A DNA stretch of 64,000 nucleotides from Tanypteryx hageni (Eukaryota; Arthropoda; Insecta; Odonata; Petaluridae): positions 60,259,401-60,323,400 of the forward strand of contig CM054118.1 in the NCBI GenBank assembly GCA_028673005.1. Direction: 5' to 3'. Below, piece by piece: positions 43,931 to 56,914 of the stretch (within the stretch, counting starts at the first letter, position 1; every line of letters begins with the position of its first letter). The position numbers were made by a program, and so were the translations under genes. Below the pieces are notes generated by a model that was given only the letters and a program-made list of their open reading frames with translations, did not search any database and was not told the origin of the DNA.

Positions 43931-46900
43931 TTTAGTCTTAATAAAAGAGAACAAGATTTTAAAATTTTACTTAATCATCATATTTGGTACATACAGGTAG
44001 AAAAATCAACTAAAACATCTGTGATACTTACATTATAAGGGAATTATTACATTAGACTAAAAATAAATTAATAATTAAAGTATTTAAATTTGACATATTA
44101 TTGATCATTATTAATACCTGCTTCTTACATCTATAGGATATATGCTATATATCATATAAAACCTAAGGTACTTCCACAAATGTTACAGAGCTGAAATTTG
44201 GCATCGAAATAGGTCATTAGGAATAACCTCTGGAAAAAATTCAAAATTCTGGAAAAGTTATAATTAAGGGGTATTTTTGGACCCAATTTTAAACACCCAT
44301 AAGAAAAGTAAATAAACAAAAACTCCTTCACTGCAAAAAGGAAGAGAATACTCACGCTGCAGATTGCTGGTAAACACCGTCGCAGGACCTAAGCCAAAAG
44401 GAGACACGCACACGCAGTCTGAGCAGATTTAACTTTTTTTAAATGTTGTTTTGATACATATTTTCCATTGAAATAGTTGATTTTTCAACAAAAAGCTACT
44501 TGGGATCTTCCAGACCCCACTAGCATACTCGTGACACTTTTTTAAACGGCATAATTAAAGGTTAAAATCGTTTTACCAAACATTATATTGACACCAAACG
44601 ATTTCTTCTATCACGAAGTGACATACATTTATCCTGTTCAGCAATTTCCGTTTTAAGGGATTAGTTCGGATAATCTTCTGCTCATTTTACCCCGCCTAAC
44701 CTCCTCTATTTTTCGAGTACCACACCTATCTCCGCTCTTTTTCAGCCTGACCTCCCAAACCCCCTCTGTGTCCCCTGGCAACAAACCGAGCTTCACCCAA
44801 CGTATTCACACTTAACAAACACCTTTTGTTTTGCCCGTCCCTTCCTCCACTCCTCTCCCGTTTTACAACACTCCCCATCACACTAGCCAAGTTCGCTCAT
44901 TGCATTCTCTCTTGTTTCTCCCGCCCTATTGTTTCCCTAATAAAAAAGGCCGAGGTTCATTGTGGCACTTCGTGTCACCTCAACTCCCTATTATCCCGTG
45001 GTCGTTTTTCTCTCTTCGTTGTATTTATTGTCTCATAGGATTAATAAAGATGTCTTTGTATATTAAATTTATGCATTAAAGTCAATTTACAATCTTTTGC
45101 CGCGCAAGAGGGGGGCCTCGGTTAATACTTGGGCAACTTGTCCTTCTTTCAACTCTGACTATAACGTCGCCCAACTTCGGTGGTGACCATAGTAACCAAT
45201 TAAAATATCTTTTATTCCATTCAGTAATGCTTTACGTTAGACTGATCTTTAAAAAATTGAGAGGTTTGAAAGCTTGGAAATGCTTGAAGACGCGAAATCT
45301 ATAAATGAGAGTACTTTTAGTACACAGGCAGGATAATTTTTGCCATACGTTGTCTTTACGTAAGTAAACCTTACGTTAATTTATTTAAAACTTCCTTGCC
45401 GAAAACCATTTCAATCATTCAAACGAGCAAATAGTACAAGCCCTATTGCAAATCCAATGTGTCCGCATTCAGTTCGAAAATCGCAATTGTGCGACCGACG
45501 GAAAGTCATTTGTATTCTCGGAGACCTTATTTCGAAATTATAATTGTACGAGCAAGAGACATTCCTCTGATTGGAAGGGTTTATAACGAGGGGGAGAATT
45601 CTAATGAGTCTATCAATCGCGGGCAAGATTTCCTTGTAGCAAATATATATGGAGAGCGTTTCGTTCCTTGGAAGGAGGAAACGGAGAAATAAGATTTTTT
45701 CTCCCTCATCTCCAATCTGTTCACAAGATATTTTATTTTATGAGAATTTTCCCCGTTCGTCAAATTTTTCAATTTCCGTTTTATTTGCGACATCCTTCCA
45801 AAGATTTAATTCCATTTTAATTAGCATTTCTTCGCGAGTTTCTCCTTTCACTTCTCCCAGAGGATAGCTACTAAAATTTACTAAGGGACCCGTCTTGCCA
45901 CATGCATACTCCCTTCAACCCTTACGTTCTTCTGCTTCTTCTTTCACCACTTTCCCATAGCTAACAAAACTTTTCATGGCGTATTTGAAGATCTGAAAAA
46001 TTTTCTGGAACTTCATTTTTTAAAGTTTGAGTTTTACCGTATAAAGTTTTATTGTTTTTTAAGAAAATAAATTCGTACTAGGCCTTTAAATAAACGCAGA
46101 AAATATAAATTTGAAAAGGGACCTTATGCGGCGATATCAAATTTAAGAACGAGTCTCGTAGCACATCATTTCGAATTTTAATTTTCTGTCTCGTAACTTA
46201 GGCGAGGGAATCGCATATTCCAACCGTCTCAGAGACCTAGGTGTCTGCGGCTTAACCGCATGGCGAATTTAATGGTGTCCAACGCGCAGTGGGATAGAAT
46301 AATTCCCCGATTGTTAAGGGGATAAAATCAGTCGAAGGAAGAGTTATACATCGGTTTAATAGAATGAGAGGAGAGGTCGGACTTAAGAAGCTTTGAAAAA
46401 TGTAATCTAATTTAAAGGTGGAAACGGGAAAAGGGAAGGTGTGAAGAAAGAAAAACCGAGGATGGGAAGTGAAGGGAGAAATATTTTAATGAAGAAGAAA
46501 TGAGGCAGTGATCGAAAACAGAGCAGGAAAAGCAGAAGAGCCCCTTCGATCCCTTTGCTCCCACAGCTATAAAACCGCTATTTGCTATTTCTTAAATGGA
46601 TTATGATAACAAATTAAAATTCCGCGAATAACGTCAGTCTTCAAACCATCGTAATCTATCACCATGTGATTCTTTCACTTCCTGTTTTCCTTCACCACAT
46701 CTTTTAAAAAAGTTGACATTTTTTGACCTCGTAGATTACGTCAAATAATTAAAAGATGGTAGAAGGAATTTATGTAGGTTTGATGAATTGCAAAGGTTTT
46801 TTTGACTCTACCAGAGGCAGTATTATCCCTCATTTGACGTCCGTCGTAATTCATTTTTAAATGAACGAATTAGAATTTTCCCAGTAATTTCATTAACTAA

Positions 46901-47367
46901 TAATAAGCTTATTGGAGTCAATTGATTGTAATTAGTTGCAAATTTTGTGGCTTTTCTTAGCCGTGCCGAATCCAGTATAGTTTCTCGTTGGACTTCAATC
47001 TCTACAGGGGACTCCGCCACTACGCGCAACGCTCGTCAACCCCGTCCGCTTCAGGTGTGCACTTTTTCTTAGTAAGCGATAGGTTCTAAATCACATTTTC
47101 GATTGAGAGTTTGTCGACCGACCGACCGAGTACGACTATAATATATAGAGAGATATCTGAATTAGGGCCGCTCATCAACACAATATCAATGGAAATGCCA
47201 TATTTATTTATTTATTTTCGTTACCTTCGTATTGTTTATCGTTATATATGTATTGGTTAAAATTCAAAATAGCGTCGAAATTTCGTATATATGAAGAAAG
47301 ATGTGACGCATAATTATAATCCCAGTCAAGCGCACGTAATTACACGAAACCGGAAACCACGCAAACC
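43931..47367. other. No gene recognised
   Basis: AT-rich to about 44650, then a pyrimidine-rich segment at 44680-45010, then mixed sequence. Overlapping short frames on both strands at 45411-45867 are unassigned. Confidence 0.45.
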
Positions 47368-47698
47368 ACCTAGACCAGTGGTTCTCAACCTGTTGCATCT
47401 TGCGTCCCACCTACCATTCTGTCAAAAATCCTAGGTCCCACCAACCATTTTGTCGAAAGACCTTGGTGCCACAATGATAAAAACAAACCCCATCTTTTCC
47501 AAGAAGTGGATTTTTATGTCGACTGCATTTCAGAACCATATTAATCCTTATGGACCTTTTAAAACCTTAAATATTGTAGTAATTATGTTGATAAAAAGCT
47601 ACACATAAATTTACATCGAAACTTCACGTCCCACCAAGACGATCTTTGTGTTGCACTAGTGGGACGCGTCCCACCGGTTGAGAAGCCCTGTCCTAGAT
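47368..47698. mobile_element. hAT MITE, 315 bp
   Basis: The left end CAGTGGTTCTCAACC (47376) and the right end GGTTGAGAAGCCCTG (to 47690) are inverted repeats with one mismatch. The 8-base flanks ACCTAGAC and TCCTAGAT share six central bases, fitting a decayed hAT target duplication. The subterminal regions repeat GCGTCCCACC. Non-coding. Confidence 0.85.
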
Positions 47699-47874
47699 GA
47701 CGAATGGTATCCACGTGAAAATACGTTAGATTTTCGCCTTAAAATCTAATCGACGCGTATTCGATAGTTGACGGCTCGAAGACAACATTTTGCTCTTTCA
47801 GGCGTTCGTTCTTTCAAGTCTCGAACTTTCACAATTATTATAAGTAATTTTAATATGCAAAGGATTAATCTACT

Positions 47875-48130
47875 ACACTCATCTACATCTACATCTACAG
47901 TTTACCCTGCAAGCCACCGCAAGGGTGGGTGGCAGGGGGTGTATTAACACCAAGGGAAAAACTCCAAAATTAGGCCTTGGTTTACGCCCCTACGCGAGGT
48001 TACTTTTGATCGCAAGTTTTATTCTGCTCAGCTATGGTTCTAGGGAAAAATGAGCATGATCATAGTGTTAATAAAATAAAATACACTCCTAGAATTGAAC
48101 CGTCGACTTTAACGTAGACGGTGAGCAGTT
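47875..48130. repeat. Dispersed repeat with (CATCTA)n, hairpin and tRNA-like end
   Basis: About four CATCTA units (47879-47898) precede ACCCTGCAAGCCACC and GGTGGCAGGGGGT, which form a hairpin. This arrangement resembles a repeat I recall as widespread in insect genomes. At 48086-48130 the minus strand has GGTTCAATTCTAGGAGT, a T-arm/B-box-like end, suggesting a tRNA-related SINE. Confidence 0.55.
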
Positions 48131-49197
48131 TGAAATTTAAAATAATAAAGCTAAGTAATTCCTGCAAGTTTGATAAAAATGAACTGATTGTGAGTTAGAA
48201 AAATGGGAGTGGAAATAATAGAATCCAACAGATAGAGGTAAAGTATAGATTTCTCTCACCCAGCGAAACATGAGTTAGCTTCGAAAAGTTGGGAGGCATT
48301 CGGTACGTCTCAACTCAACCTGAAAAGATAATAATTGGCGATGGAAAAGTTGGCGGAATGAAAGAAAAACGATGTGTTTTGAAACCGTAGGCAGGGGCGA
48401 GTACAATCATCGCTCTTTTCAGGAGAATACGTTTCGAAGGATGAACTACGCTGTTGTTGTAGGCTGCTAGCATTTCGGGTAAAAATTGTGGTAATAATGT
48501 GTGTAAGGTGTTACAATCTCAGTGCAGGACTTTCTAAAAAATATATTTCTGTTCATCGTTTAATACTCCCGAAAGGTTCTTCGGGGGAAAAAATAAATTT
48601 GTGGTATGTATGCCCCAGGAAAATTATGGTAAACTCGTTTGGCAAGTTAAAATGATTGGTTGATGGCTTGAAACATTGTTATCTTTTCTTTTAAATATTT
48701 TTCTTCTAAAAAAATAATAATATCTTGTCAGTTGCGAGAAATGCAATGCGCATTTTACATAAATTATTAAGTTTACAACAAAGCCGCGGAGAAGTCTCCC
48801 TGCCAAAACTTCCATTTTGCTAATTCAAGTATTGTCGCAAAATAGTCATCTGATACGCAATCTCCTTTTAAACTTCGCAGGAGTTTTGTTCCTGAGTTAA
48901 TATGTTAAAATCGCAAATTCGTCCACATATATTACACGCGCGTGTTAACGTGCATTTTCTCCCCATTCCATCGTGGAAGAATCTGCCCCATGCTCTAGTC
49001 GCATATTGAAGTTAACAACAAGAAAAGCAGTGCTCTATTTTCTAAATCGTAGACACCGTCTATTTTTTTGCCAACTTCCTCCGTATCCACTCGTTCTAAT
49101 TTTCTGCTACTAATGTTTCTCTTATTCCCTACTTCACTACGTTTTCTCCGTAAACATCTAATATTCCAGCGCGAGAACCTGTCGACTGTCGTTTGTC
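48131..49197. other. No gene recognised
   Basis: AT-rich unassigned sequence. Confidence 0.4.
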
Positions 49198-49722
49198 TTC
49201 TAGATCAGTGGTTTTCAGGCAGATTCGTCCGGCGACCCATCCGTCCGTATTTTTGGTCGCCGCTATCCCCGAGAATGTTCGAAAAGCAGAAAATATACTT
49301 CAGTTTTCTCCACACGGGGGAGAGGAATGACTATGATAATAAAATTAATAAGAGAGTTTTTTTTATTTTGTGCTCTTCATAAATACAAGATTAGCACTAT
49401 AAAATATTTTATTTACAGGTACGTATGTGTATTAAAATATTCAAACGATATGTTTCGTCTAGTTTAATTTTTTAAGCACTAATCACTTCTCAGATATAAT
49501 TTCTGGTTTGCTTTGACCACGTAAAAATAACTCGTATGTTAACTACGTACAAAAACTTTATTAAGCTACAAAAGTGATTTTATATTTTGACCAAAACATG
49601 TCTATAAATTAAAACCTGCAGAACTATTAAAAGCAGATTAAAATCACCTATTTTAGCAAAGAGTGCTTGCGACCCATTAAAAATCCTCTTGCATTCCCCG
49701 TTTGAGAAACACTGTTCTAGTT
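49198..49722. mobile_element. hAT MITE, 509 bp
   Basis: The left end CAGTGGTTTTCAGG (49206) and the right end GTTTGAGAAACACTG (to 49714) are inverted. The flanks TTCTAGAT and TTCTAGTT match at 7 of 8 bases, an 8-bp hAT duplication. GCGACCCATC near the left and GCGACCCATT near the right are subterminal repeats, here in direct orientation. Non-coding. Confidence 0.85.
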
Positions 49723-50757
49723 ACCCTCCGCCTTTTCTCAATAGCAGGGGAAAAAATTAATACGAACCCTAAACAAAACCAGAGAGTATGGGAAGGTAGA
49801 TTTACGATGTTGTGAATTCCCTCTTCCTTCTGTGTTTTTATTTCTGCACTCCGATTCAGTCCTGCTTCCTCTGTCACGCGCACGACGCAACTGCATAATT
49901 AACTCTCGTATGCTTTCTTAAGTCTCCTGTAATGTATAATCTAAATATATGCCCCGCTCCCGTCTATCAAAGCAAGAATCTTATTGTCTTGCCACTTTTG
50001 CCGGAATGTTGCTTCAACTCTCGCCAGGAAATGTTTTTGCTAAAACGGGAGTTCGTTTTGGAAGGCGCAGGATTTGCGTCGCAGCAATGGATTGCAGTGA
50101 TATCCTTCCTATTTGGCATTCGGTGTCACTCGAGAGGGGATACGATAATTCTTAAGGACAAATTTTATTAGCTTTAACAACTTTTTCAGTACAATATGTG
50201 GAACAACTTCATTTTAATTAAGTAATTTCATCTATGGTACTGAAGAATGTTTTACAATCCGATAAATTAGAAGTCAACTTAAAAATGTCCTCATTACTGT
50301 CTAGCCTGTTTAACAAAGAAACAAATTCGAGCTGCTACTGAAAAAATCCTCGCTTGGTTGAAATAACCTAGCAGAAGGATCCGAAACAGCCATATATGCA
50401 GACTTAGGTCCTCGATCAATTCGAAGAATTCTGAATAATGCAACGGATTCTGAAATAATATTTTCGAATTCACCCTAATTCAAATCTTATTCTGCGAATT
50501 TCGCTTCACTTTTCCTTAACCCTTAACTGTCTAAAAATTTCACGTAACTTGGCGCGCGGCTTATTGCGTACGCCGTTGTATTGTGTGGATAACGCGGTTG
50601 TAAATAGTAGCAATAACGAGAAAATGGCAGTTTCCCGTCGATAAATCGACTGGTTGGTTAGATTAAATCTTGTCTTGGTAGTTAGCCTTCTCTCACATTA
50701 CCATGTCGGTCAGCGAATGCAAGGTTTATTTCCTTTTACTAATGTACGCTTGGAGTG
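49723..50757. other. No gene recognised
   Basis: Unassigned sequence with two overlapping + strand frames (49932-50171) lacking family motifs. Confidence 0.4.
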
Positions 50758-51553
50758 CCTCGTTATTTCCTACAGCATCTACTGTCTGCTAGCATCGCCA
50801 CCTTAACATCAACTGCTACGACTACGTCGAGCAGAGCTTAGCCGGCCAAAAAAAACCTCAATATCTCGACAACGGTTTGACCGATTTCAAATTTTCCTGC
50901 GAATCTGCAGGTTGAGAAATTTGATGCACCACACGTTAAGATGGTTGTTACCGTCACTTAAAAAATTTCATTTTTTAAGCTATTAATATATAGATATAAT
51001 TCATTATCATACTTACTATGTCCCGATAATTTCCATTTGAAAATGTTTATGATGAAAAAATGTCAGTTTGGAAACAAAATAAAAAGGAATTACATTGTTT
51101 ACACTTTGAACAAAATATAAAGGAAATATTAATGTGACAAGTGCTTTAAAAACAGTCATAATTCACTATCATACTTACTGTATCGATTATTACAATTTGA
51201 AAACGCTTATAAGAAATTAATGACAGTTGTATTTTGACACAGATCTTGCTAGTTAGCCTACTTGTTTAAACTTGAAATAAACACATTACCAAAAAACTCC
51301 GCGATTTCTAATATTGTCCGCTAGGGTTGCGTTATTTCCTACAGCGCCATCTTAACCTCAGCCATTACAACTACGTCGAGCAGAGCTTAGCCGGTCAAGA
51401 AAAATCTCTATATCTCGCCAACGGTATGACTGATCTCAATTTTATCATTTTTCTGCAAACCAGCAGGTCGAGACGTTTCGATGCATCTCACGTTAAGGTG
51501 GCTGTTACCTTCACTTAAAACCTCATTTTATTACGCTATTAATATATAGATTC
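50758..51553 (+). repeat. Duplicated ~230-bp unit with an internal ~70-bp duplication
   Basis: TTATTTCCTACAGC...ACTACGTCGAGCAGAGCTTAGCC...CTATTAATATATAGAT occurs at 50758-51000 and again at 51327-51553. Between them AATTCAYTATCATACTTACT occurs twice, at about 50997 and 51158. Confidence 0.85.
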
Positions 51554-52628
51554 ATAAAAATTATTTTTTTATTCATTAGTTTAATGTATATAATGATTAA
51601 AAATCCTCATTGTTAAAATTATCGTTTGTATTTCCTACATTATTTACAAGCTAAATGTCCATGATATATTTAGGAAAATGACATGAGAGTATTAAAATTT
51701 ATTACCATGAAATATTAAAAAAAGTGCCATTTTAGGATAAACACTGTAACAATAGAAGAATTAATGCTTAAAAATCAACGTTATTGAAATATTTAAACTA
51801 TTACAGACAAATCGCGATGCGTATATAGCACGGTAGAAGCGACGCACACAGCTTTGCGTCTGTTTCACTCCTCAAGGACAATAGCTAAAAGGTTACAAAC
51901 AGCTAATTCGACTACTCGGGCAATACTCATAGGCTGAATACAAGAACGATGTTTATTAAGCAAAGTTTACAAATTGTCAGTATTTCAAAATGCGCTGGCG
52001 TTCTCTGTACGCCAGCGCGCCTAACTAAAGTTTAAAGGCGTAAAAACTTCACTTTCCTCGCTGTTATTCTGCAAGATGGCTAAAAAAAATCCATCCACAC
52101 GTATCACGCTTTTCTTTACGGTCTCCTCGGCGCATTTGCCCACTCTCCGCTTCCACCACTTTATTTCTCCCCTCCCCTACTACGGTTCGTAAGCATCCCT
52201 CAGTTCTCTCTCTCTCTCTCTCTCTTTTCCCCTTATGCCAAACCCAACCCATCCCCATTTTCCCCAACAATTTTCGGCAAATTGATAAAGTTTCACCGAA
52301 GTATGCGTGCGATCTCTCTCGCTCTCTTGCCCTCTCCGCTCCACGATCTCATCCGTCGACTCGGGAAAACCAGCTCGCTCACTCCATCTTGACCTTCTTT
52401 ACCCTCTCCGTCTTTCCCATCTCTCTCTCTTCTAATCCTCGACTTTTCATCTTTCTCGCAGCTACCTTCATCGCACAATTTTCACTTTTTTGCCCTTCAT
52501 CGTTTCGTTGATCGATGGTTTATCCGTGTTTATACATCACTCGTCCTATTTTTCGTCGCCTCGTGCATTTCTACGTCCTCTTAGTTCGCTATATGTAGAG
52601 TGAAATGGTCTGTTGACCTCGTTTTTAG
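51554..52628. other. No gene recognised; (CT)n at 52206-52228
   Basis: AT-rich to about 51780, then pyrimidine-rich from 52050 to 52500 with several CT-rich runs. The arginine/glutamate-rich minus-strand frames there reflect composition. Confidence 0.45.
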
Positions 52629-52822
52629 TACAGTCAGAACCTCATTTAACCCACTCCCCCTATATAACACTACACACGCATACCGCGCGTTAATCGTTGC
52701 GAACAGAAATTCCACCGTATGATTACATAGAGCAAGAATATACCTCGAACTACCGCCACCCTCGCTTTAGCGTGGATGTCAGCGATGAACAGACCGAGGC
52801 GCTAAGTCGGGTTTTGACTGTA
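52629..52822. mobile_element. pogo-like MITE, 190 bp
   Basis: The left end CAGTCAGAACCTCATTTAAC (52631) and the inverse right end CAGTCAAAACCCGACTTAGC (to 52820) are terminal inverted repeats bordered by TA on both sides (52629-52630, 52821-52822). It lies only 8 bp from the target duplication of the next hAT MITE. Confidence 0.8.
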
Positions 52823-52830
52823 TTCTTATC

Positions 52831-53192
52831 CTTTTAATAGGGGAACCCCAAACTACGGCCCGCGCAGTGATTTCATCCGGCCCGTCTTATCAGCAGGAGT
52901 ATTCATTAGATATAATTTACGATATCTAAACGACATTTTCTGAGTACTAGGGTGAAATCTACTTTTAATACAAGAAAATTACATATTACATTTACAATTA
53001 CATTTTCCGAGTACTAGGGTGAAATCTACTTTTAATACAAGCAAAATACATATTATAGAATCAGAACTTGCTCTCTGAAATTTTCACACGGCCCGATCAG
53101 TCATTTGAAATGCCGTATGTGGCCCGCACATTGGATCATGAAGTCTCATGCGGCCCTTTCAGTAAAAAGTTTGGTGACCCCCTGCTTTTAAT
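52831..53192. mobile_element. hAT MITE, 346 bp, perfect 8-bp target duplication
   Basis: Perfect CTTTTAAT repeats (52831-52838 and 53185-53192) flank AGGGGAACCCCAAACT and its inverse AGTTTGGTGACCCCCTG. The subterminal regions contain several GGCCCG blocks. The centre carries a tandem duplication of GAGTACTAGGGTGAAATCTA (near 52942 and 53011) with its following ACTTTTAATACAAG. Confidence 0.9.
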
Positions 53193-53544
53193 GATAAGAA
53201 ATTATTAACTTAGGTCAGTGCTTCGATAATCGCTGATATTCCACAACTGTGAGTGAGGATTTTATGTAGGTTTGAAATGAGTCATATGAAATAAATAATC
53301 ATTTCCTTATTCGTACAGGAGAATCTTTTTTTTTTATTTTTGACTGATTTAAATTTATTTAAAATTTTATCGTATATTTATTCACTTATTGTAGCGAGTA
53401 TTCAATTTTATCGGCTTCTGCAACTACTCTCTTAACTTTGCTGGTATACGAGTGAAATGAATTGCTGAGAAATAGATGTTGCGCATGAGCGCATAAGGCT
53501 AAATACGAACGTGGAATTTTAAAAGCAGAAAAATTCAGAACTTG

Positions 53545-53585
53545 ACCGGGAATCGAACCCGAGTCTCCTACTTAATTGGTTAAAG
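53545..53585 (-). repeat. tRNA-like 3' half (SINE fragment)
   Basis: The minus strand reads AGGAGACTCGGGTTCGATTC then CCGGTCAAG, a T arm with a perfect B box, preceded by diverged sequence. It is cut at 53586 by the next hAT-like element. Confidence 0.6.
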
Positions 53586-53865
53586 CAGTTGTGAGCAACC
53601 CGCGGGCCGCATGCGGCTCGAGGATGCATTTTTTGCCGCTCGCGAAGCATATCAACTCAAATTACGACTTGAGAGTGAAATGTTAACCCTAATACCTAAT
53701 TTAGACTCGCTTTTCAATGATACGATACTACAGAATATCTAGTAAACGTCCGATTTTAAGCCTAATCTGGCCCGCCGAATCTTTGACAACTTGCAATTCG
53801 GCCCGCCGAAGAATTCGCAACCTCCAATGCGGCTCGCCATGTGGAAAAAGGTGGCTCATGCTCGC
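53586..53865. mobile_element. Probable hAT MITE
   Basis: CAGTTGTGAGCAACC at the left and GGTGGCTCATGCTCG at the right are imperfect inverses. Both subterminal regions have GCGGCTCG, with GGCCCGCCGAA repeats between them. No clear target duplication. Confidence 0.55.
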
Positions 53866-56800
53866 AAATTTTCCCCCTTGAAATTTTCAAATTTCTTTAA
53901 CCTTTATTAGTTTCGCCATCGCGCGCACGCATTAGCCATGTCCTTTTCGCGCTAATCCTAATCCGTTTCCTTTTCGCCTTCATTTAAAATTTCTGCTTTT
54001 TAACTCTTTTCCTCCTAAAACCCAACTCAGTCTCGCAGCCTATACTCGTTATTGCGCATTGTTTTTTTTTTTGCTTTCCATTGTTGCAAAAAAAGGGTTC
54101 ACGGATGCGTCATTTTCCCGCCCTCTCTTTTATTTTAATTTCATGCGGTTTTGAGTCCATTTAAATTTTAATTTGGACCTCTCTACGCTTTTTAGGGCTG
54201 CACTGGGCTTATTCCCGAGTTTTATCAGTCCATAAAATCATCCTGCGCACGCATTATTAATATTTGCGAGACACAGGGGCGAAATCATTCCCGCGCATCG
54301 AAATGGAGTTTTATCCAAAATTGAAATTAGCTCTTCTTTTGCTATAACTTTTATTTTATGAGCGCCTCCATATGGCAGCGGAATGCCAGCAGTTTCAAAG
54401 AGAAATTTAATTCGCGACAATTTGTTACCATCTAGAACATTCTCTTGCGTGGATGATGCGTCGGCGTCGCGTTCCAGGAATTCCATTAAGTGTATACGCG
54501 ATGAGTTATAGTAATGAGAGTTAACCACTTACTCGTAAGAGGGGCGCATTTTTTCGCTAACTTTACGCACGTGCGTCGTTCTTAAACCACATCCGTTGCT
54601 ATGCCGCCTTACGCTTTTTTCCTCTCAACACAAACGCGTTTCCCTCACGACCATGGTCCCTTGAAAATTCGTTAACTTTCTTTTTCGGTCGCCTTCGCTT
54701 GTTCACCTTCCAACTCAACAAGAATTGCCAGCTGCATAAAAATAAATCCGATAAATGGTTGTGAAAAATCTCCTAGATTTAGAGAAAATAATCTGGGGAT
54801 TTTATCCACTTCACTTTCTTATCTTTCCTACATCTTTTCACAGAATTTCTGGAAATACTATGTATTACTACAGAAAATATGAACTTTTTTTTAGAAGATT
54901 GAGATTATTATAGAAGATTTTAAGTTTTTAAAATTTTGTAAATACGTGAGCAAAAACCTACCAATTCATTTATAAATAACCCAGAAAATCCGCCCAGCGG
55001 ATTTATTAGGTTTTTGTACTCCAGATGATCGACGAAAAAAGCTATATTTAGCGGAAAATTCCCAAGATTGGCAACACTGAACTCAGCCTGGCGATGCAGT
55101 CGGAAAAATAGCAAGAGTTAGGAGTGGAAAGTGGGTTTGAAGAGGGTTAGCTAGAGAGGGAAAGGCGGATGGAAGGGAAGGAAACGTTGAGCCGTTCAAA
55201 TTGGAGGGTTTCTAGCAATTTCAAATTCGAGAGGTCAATGTTGGATCAATGAGGGCATGTTGTGCGGTCTGCGAGGCTGGGGTGGAGATGGTGGCGAGAG
55301 GGGAGGGGAAGATAATATTGCAGAAAAGGGTGTGCAGACTAGAAATAGGTGAAGTGGATAAATTGGATAATGCCGTAGTTCAAGAGGGTGCAACAGTAGA
55401 GGTTTATTTGCATAAGAATAAATGCATTCGAAAAATTATATACTGAAGCACGCACGTCAGAAGTTTTTCTACGTGCATACTACACATCCTGGCTTCCCCG
55501 CTCAAACATCTACTTAAGGAATGCAATCGAGGATTTTTCAGTTCGCATCGTGAAAGCATGTTCATGTAGCTTTTCATTACTTTAAACTTAACCATCGCTG
55601 GTATTATGTAATAATGCGTATGGGGTCGCTATGATTAGTGGTACATATTTTTCAGCTTTATGATTCTCGACTGAATTTTCCTTAAATGTACCCGTTTTCA
55701 TTACTCTAATATTAAAAGATGTCGACTCTAATAAAAATTCATCTTCAAGATAAAAAATCATTGTGGAATAAATTTTATCCATGCACATTTCCATTATTAA
55801 CGAGCGTACGGTATACGGAAAATGAATTTTCGTGAGTGATCTCAGCGTGGTCCAACTATGTACACATTATAGGATATGAGAGAAGGTCATATCCCGGAGG
55901 GAGAAGGAGGATAACTAGCCTAAAAAAATTTAAAACCAAGAATTATGATACCATTTTGTGCTCTCGCGCCGTTATGTTCATTCACAAATTTGACGTATTT
56001 TCCCTTCAAAATGCTCATCACCTGCCAACCGAAAAAATTAACGATCCGGGATCTGTAATTGCAAACATCTTTAAATGTTTAATTTTTTGCGTTGGCATAA
56101 TTAATTAGTAAATTGCATAAAGTGAGGAACCAGTGTTGTCATCATGTTTTCCATACATATCCGAAAATTATCTGCGATTGGTTTGGTATTTGTGCGCAGT
56201 TGGAAGTTGCTTCATTTGGTAGCATTCGGTTTGTTTCAGTTAAATTGCATTTATCACAGTGTCTTTTCTTGGATATATTTTCCTAGTGTTTTCTCTTTAA
56301 GTAAGCAGTGCATTTTTATCAGGAATAATAATCCCCTCTTTTAATAAGCGAATGGCGCATTTCGTTGATTATTTAAGCTCCAGCCGATACTGGGAGAATT
56401 TAGCTAAAGAATATTCGATACGCTTTGTTCTTGATAAAGAAAAATTCCTTTCAGATCACATTTTCCGCTTTGTCGAAACCCAATTAGTCAGATAGCATTA
56501 TCCGACGAATCATACTTCCCCTCACTACGTCTCTCCTAACTTCATTTTAACTCTCATCTGAGATTTTCCGAAGTCATAATTGGTATCTCACCTTCAGGGT
56601 TATTTTTGAATTCTCCTTGTTACTCGAAGATCTCGAAAGTATTGGTCGCTTTTAATTTTTAATTCGTTCAACAGATTTCTGTTTTAAAACGATGATTAAA
56701 GATAATATTTAGTAACTGCGGCCGAAATTCGTGTTGTTTTGGAATGGTCTTGTGTCAACTCTTTGTCATGGCTACATGTTAAGATTGACGCTCAAGTAAC

Positions 56801-56914
56801 GTGAACCTTGGCATAACAAACGATGCCGCAAATGTTCTAACAAGTGGGCGGTATGGCATTAACAATCGTTTCATTAAAATATAATTGACTAACCCGTCAG
56901 TGGTAACGTGAGAT
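53866..56914. other. No gene recognised; unassigned minus-strand frame 54238-54528
   Basis: A 96-codon minus-strand frame (no ATG at its far end; a Met precedes EFLERDADASSTQENV) has ordinary protein-like composition but no recognised domain and no splice support. GGCAACACTG at 55071-55080 and CAGTGTTGTC at 56131-56140 resemble transposon ends but face the wrong way to be one element. Confidence 0.4.

Noticed and set aside
55071..56140. Possible transposon between GGCAACACTG and CAGTGTTGTC
   Set aside because: The two ends face outward relative to each other, so they cannot delimit one element.
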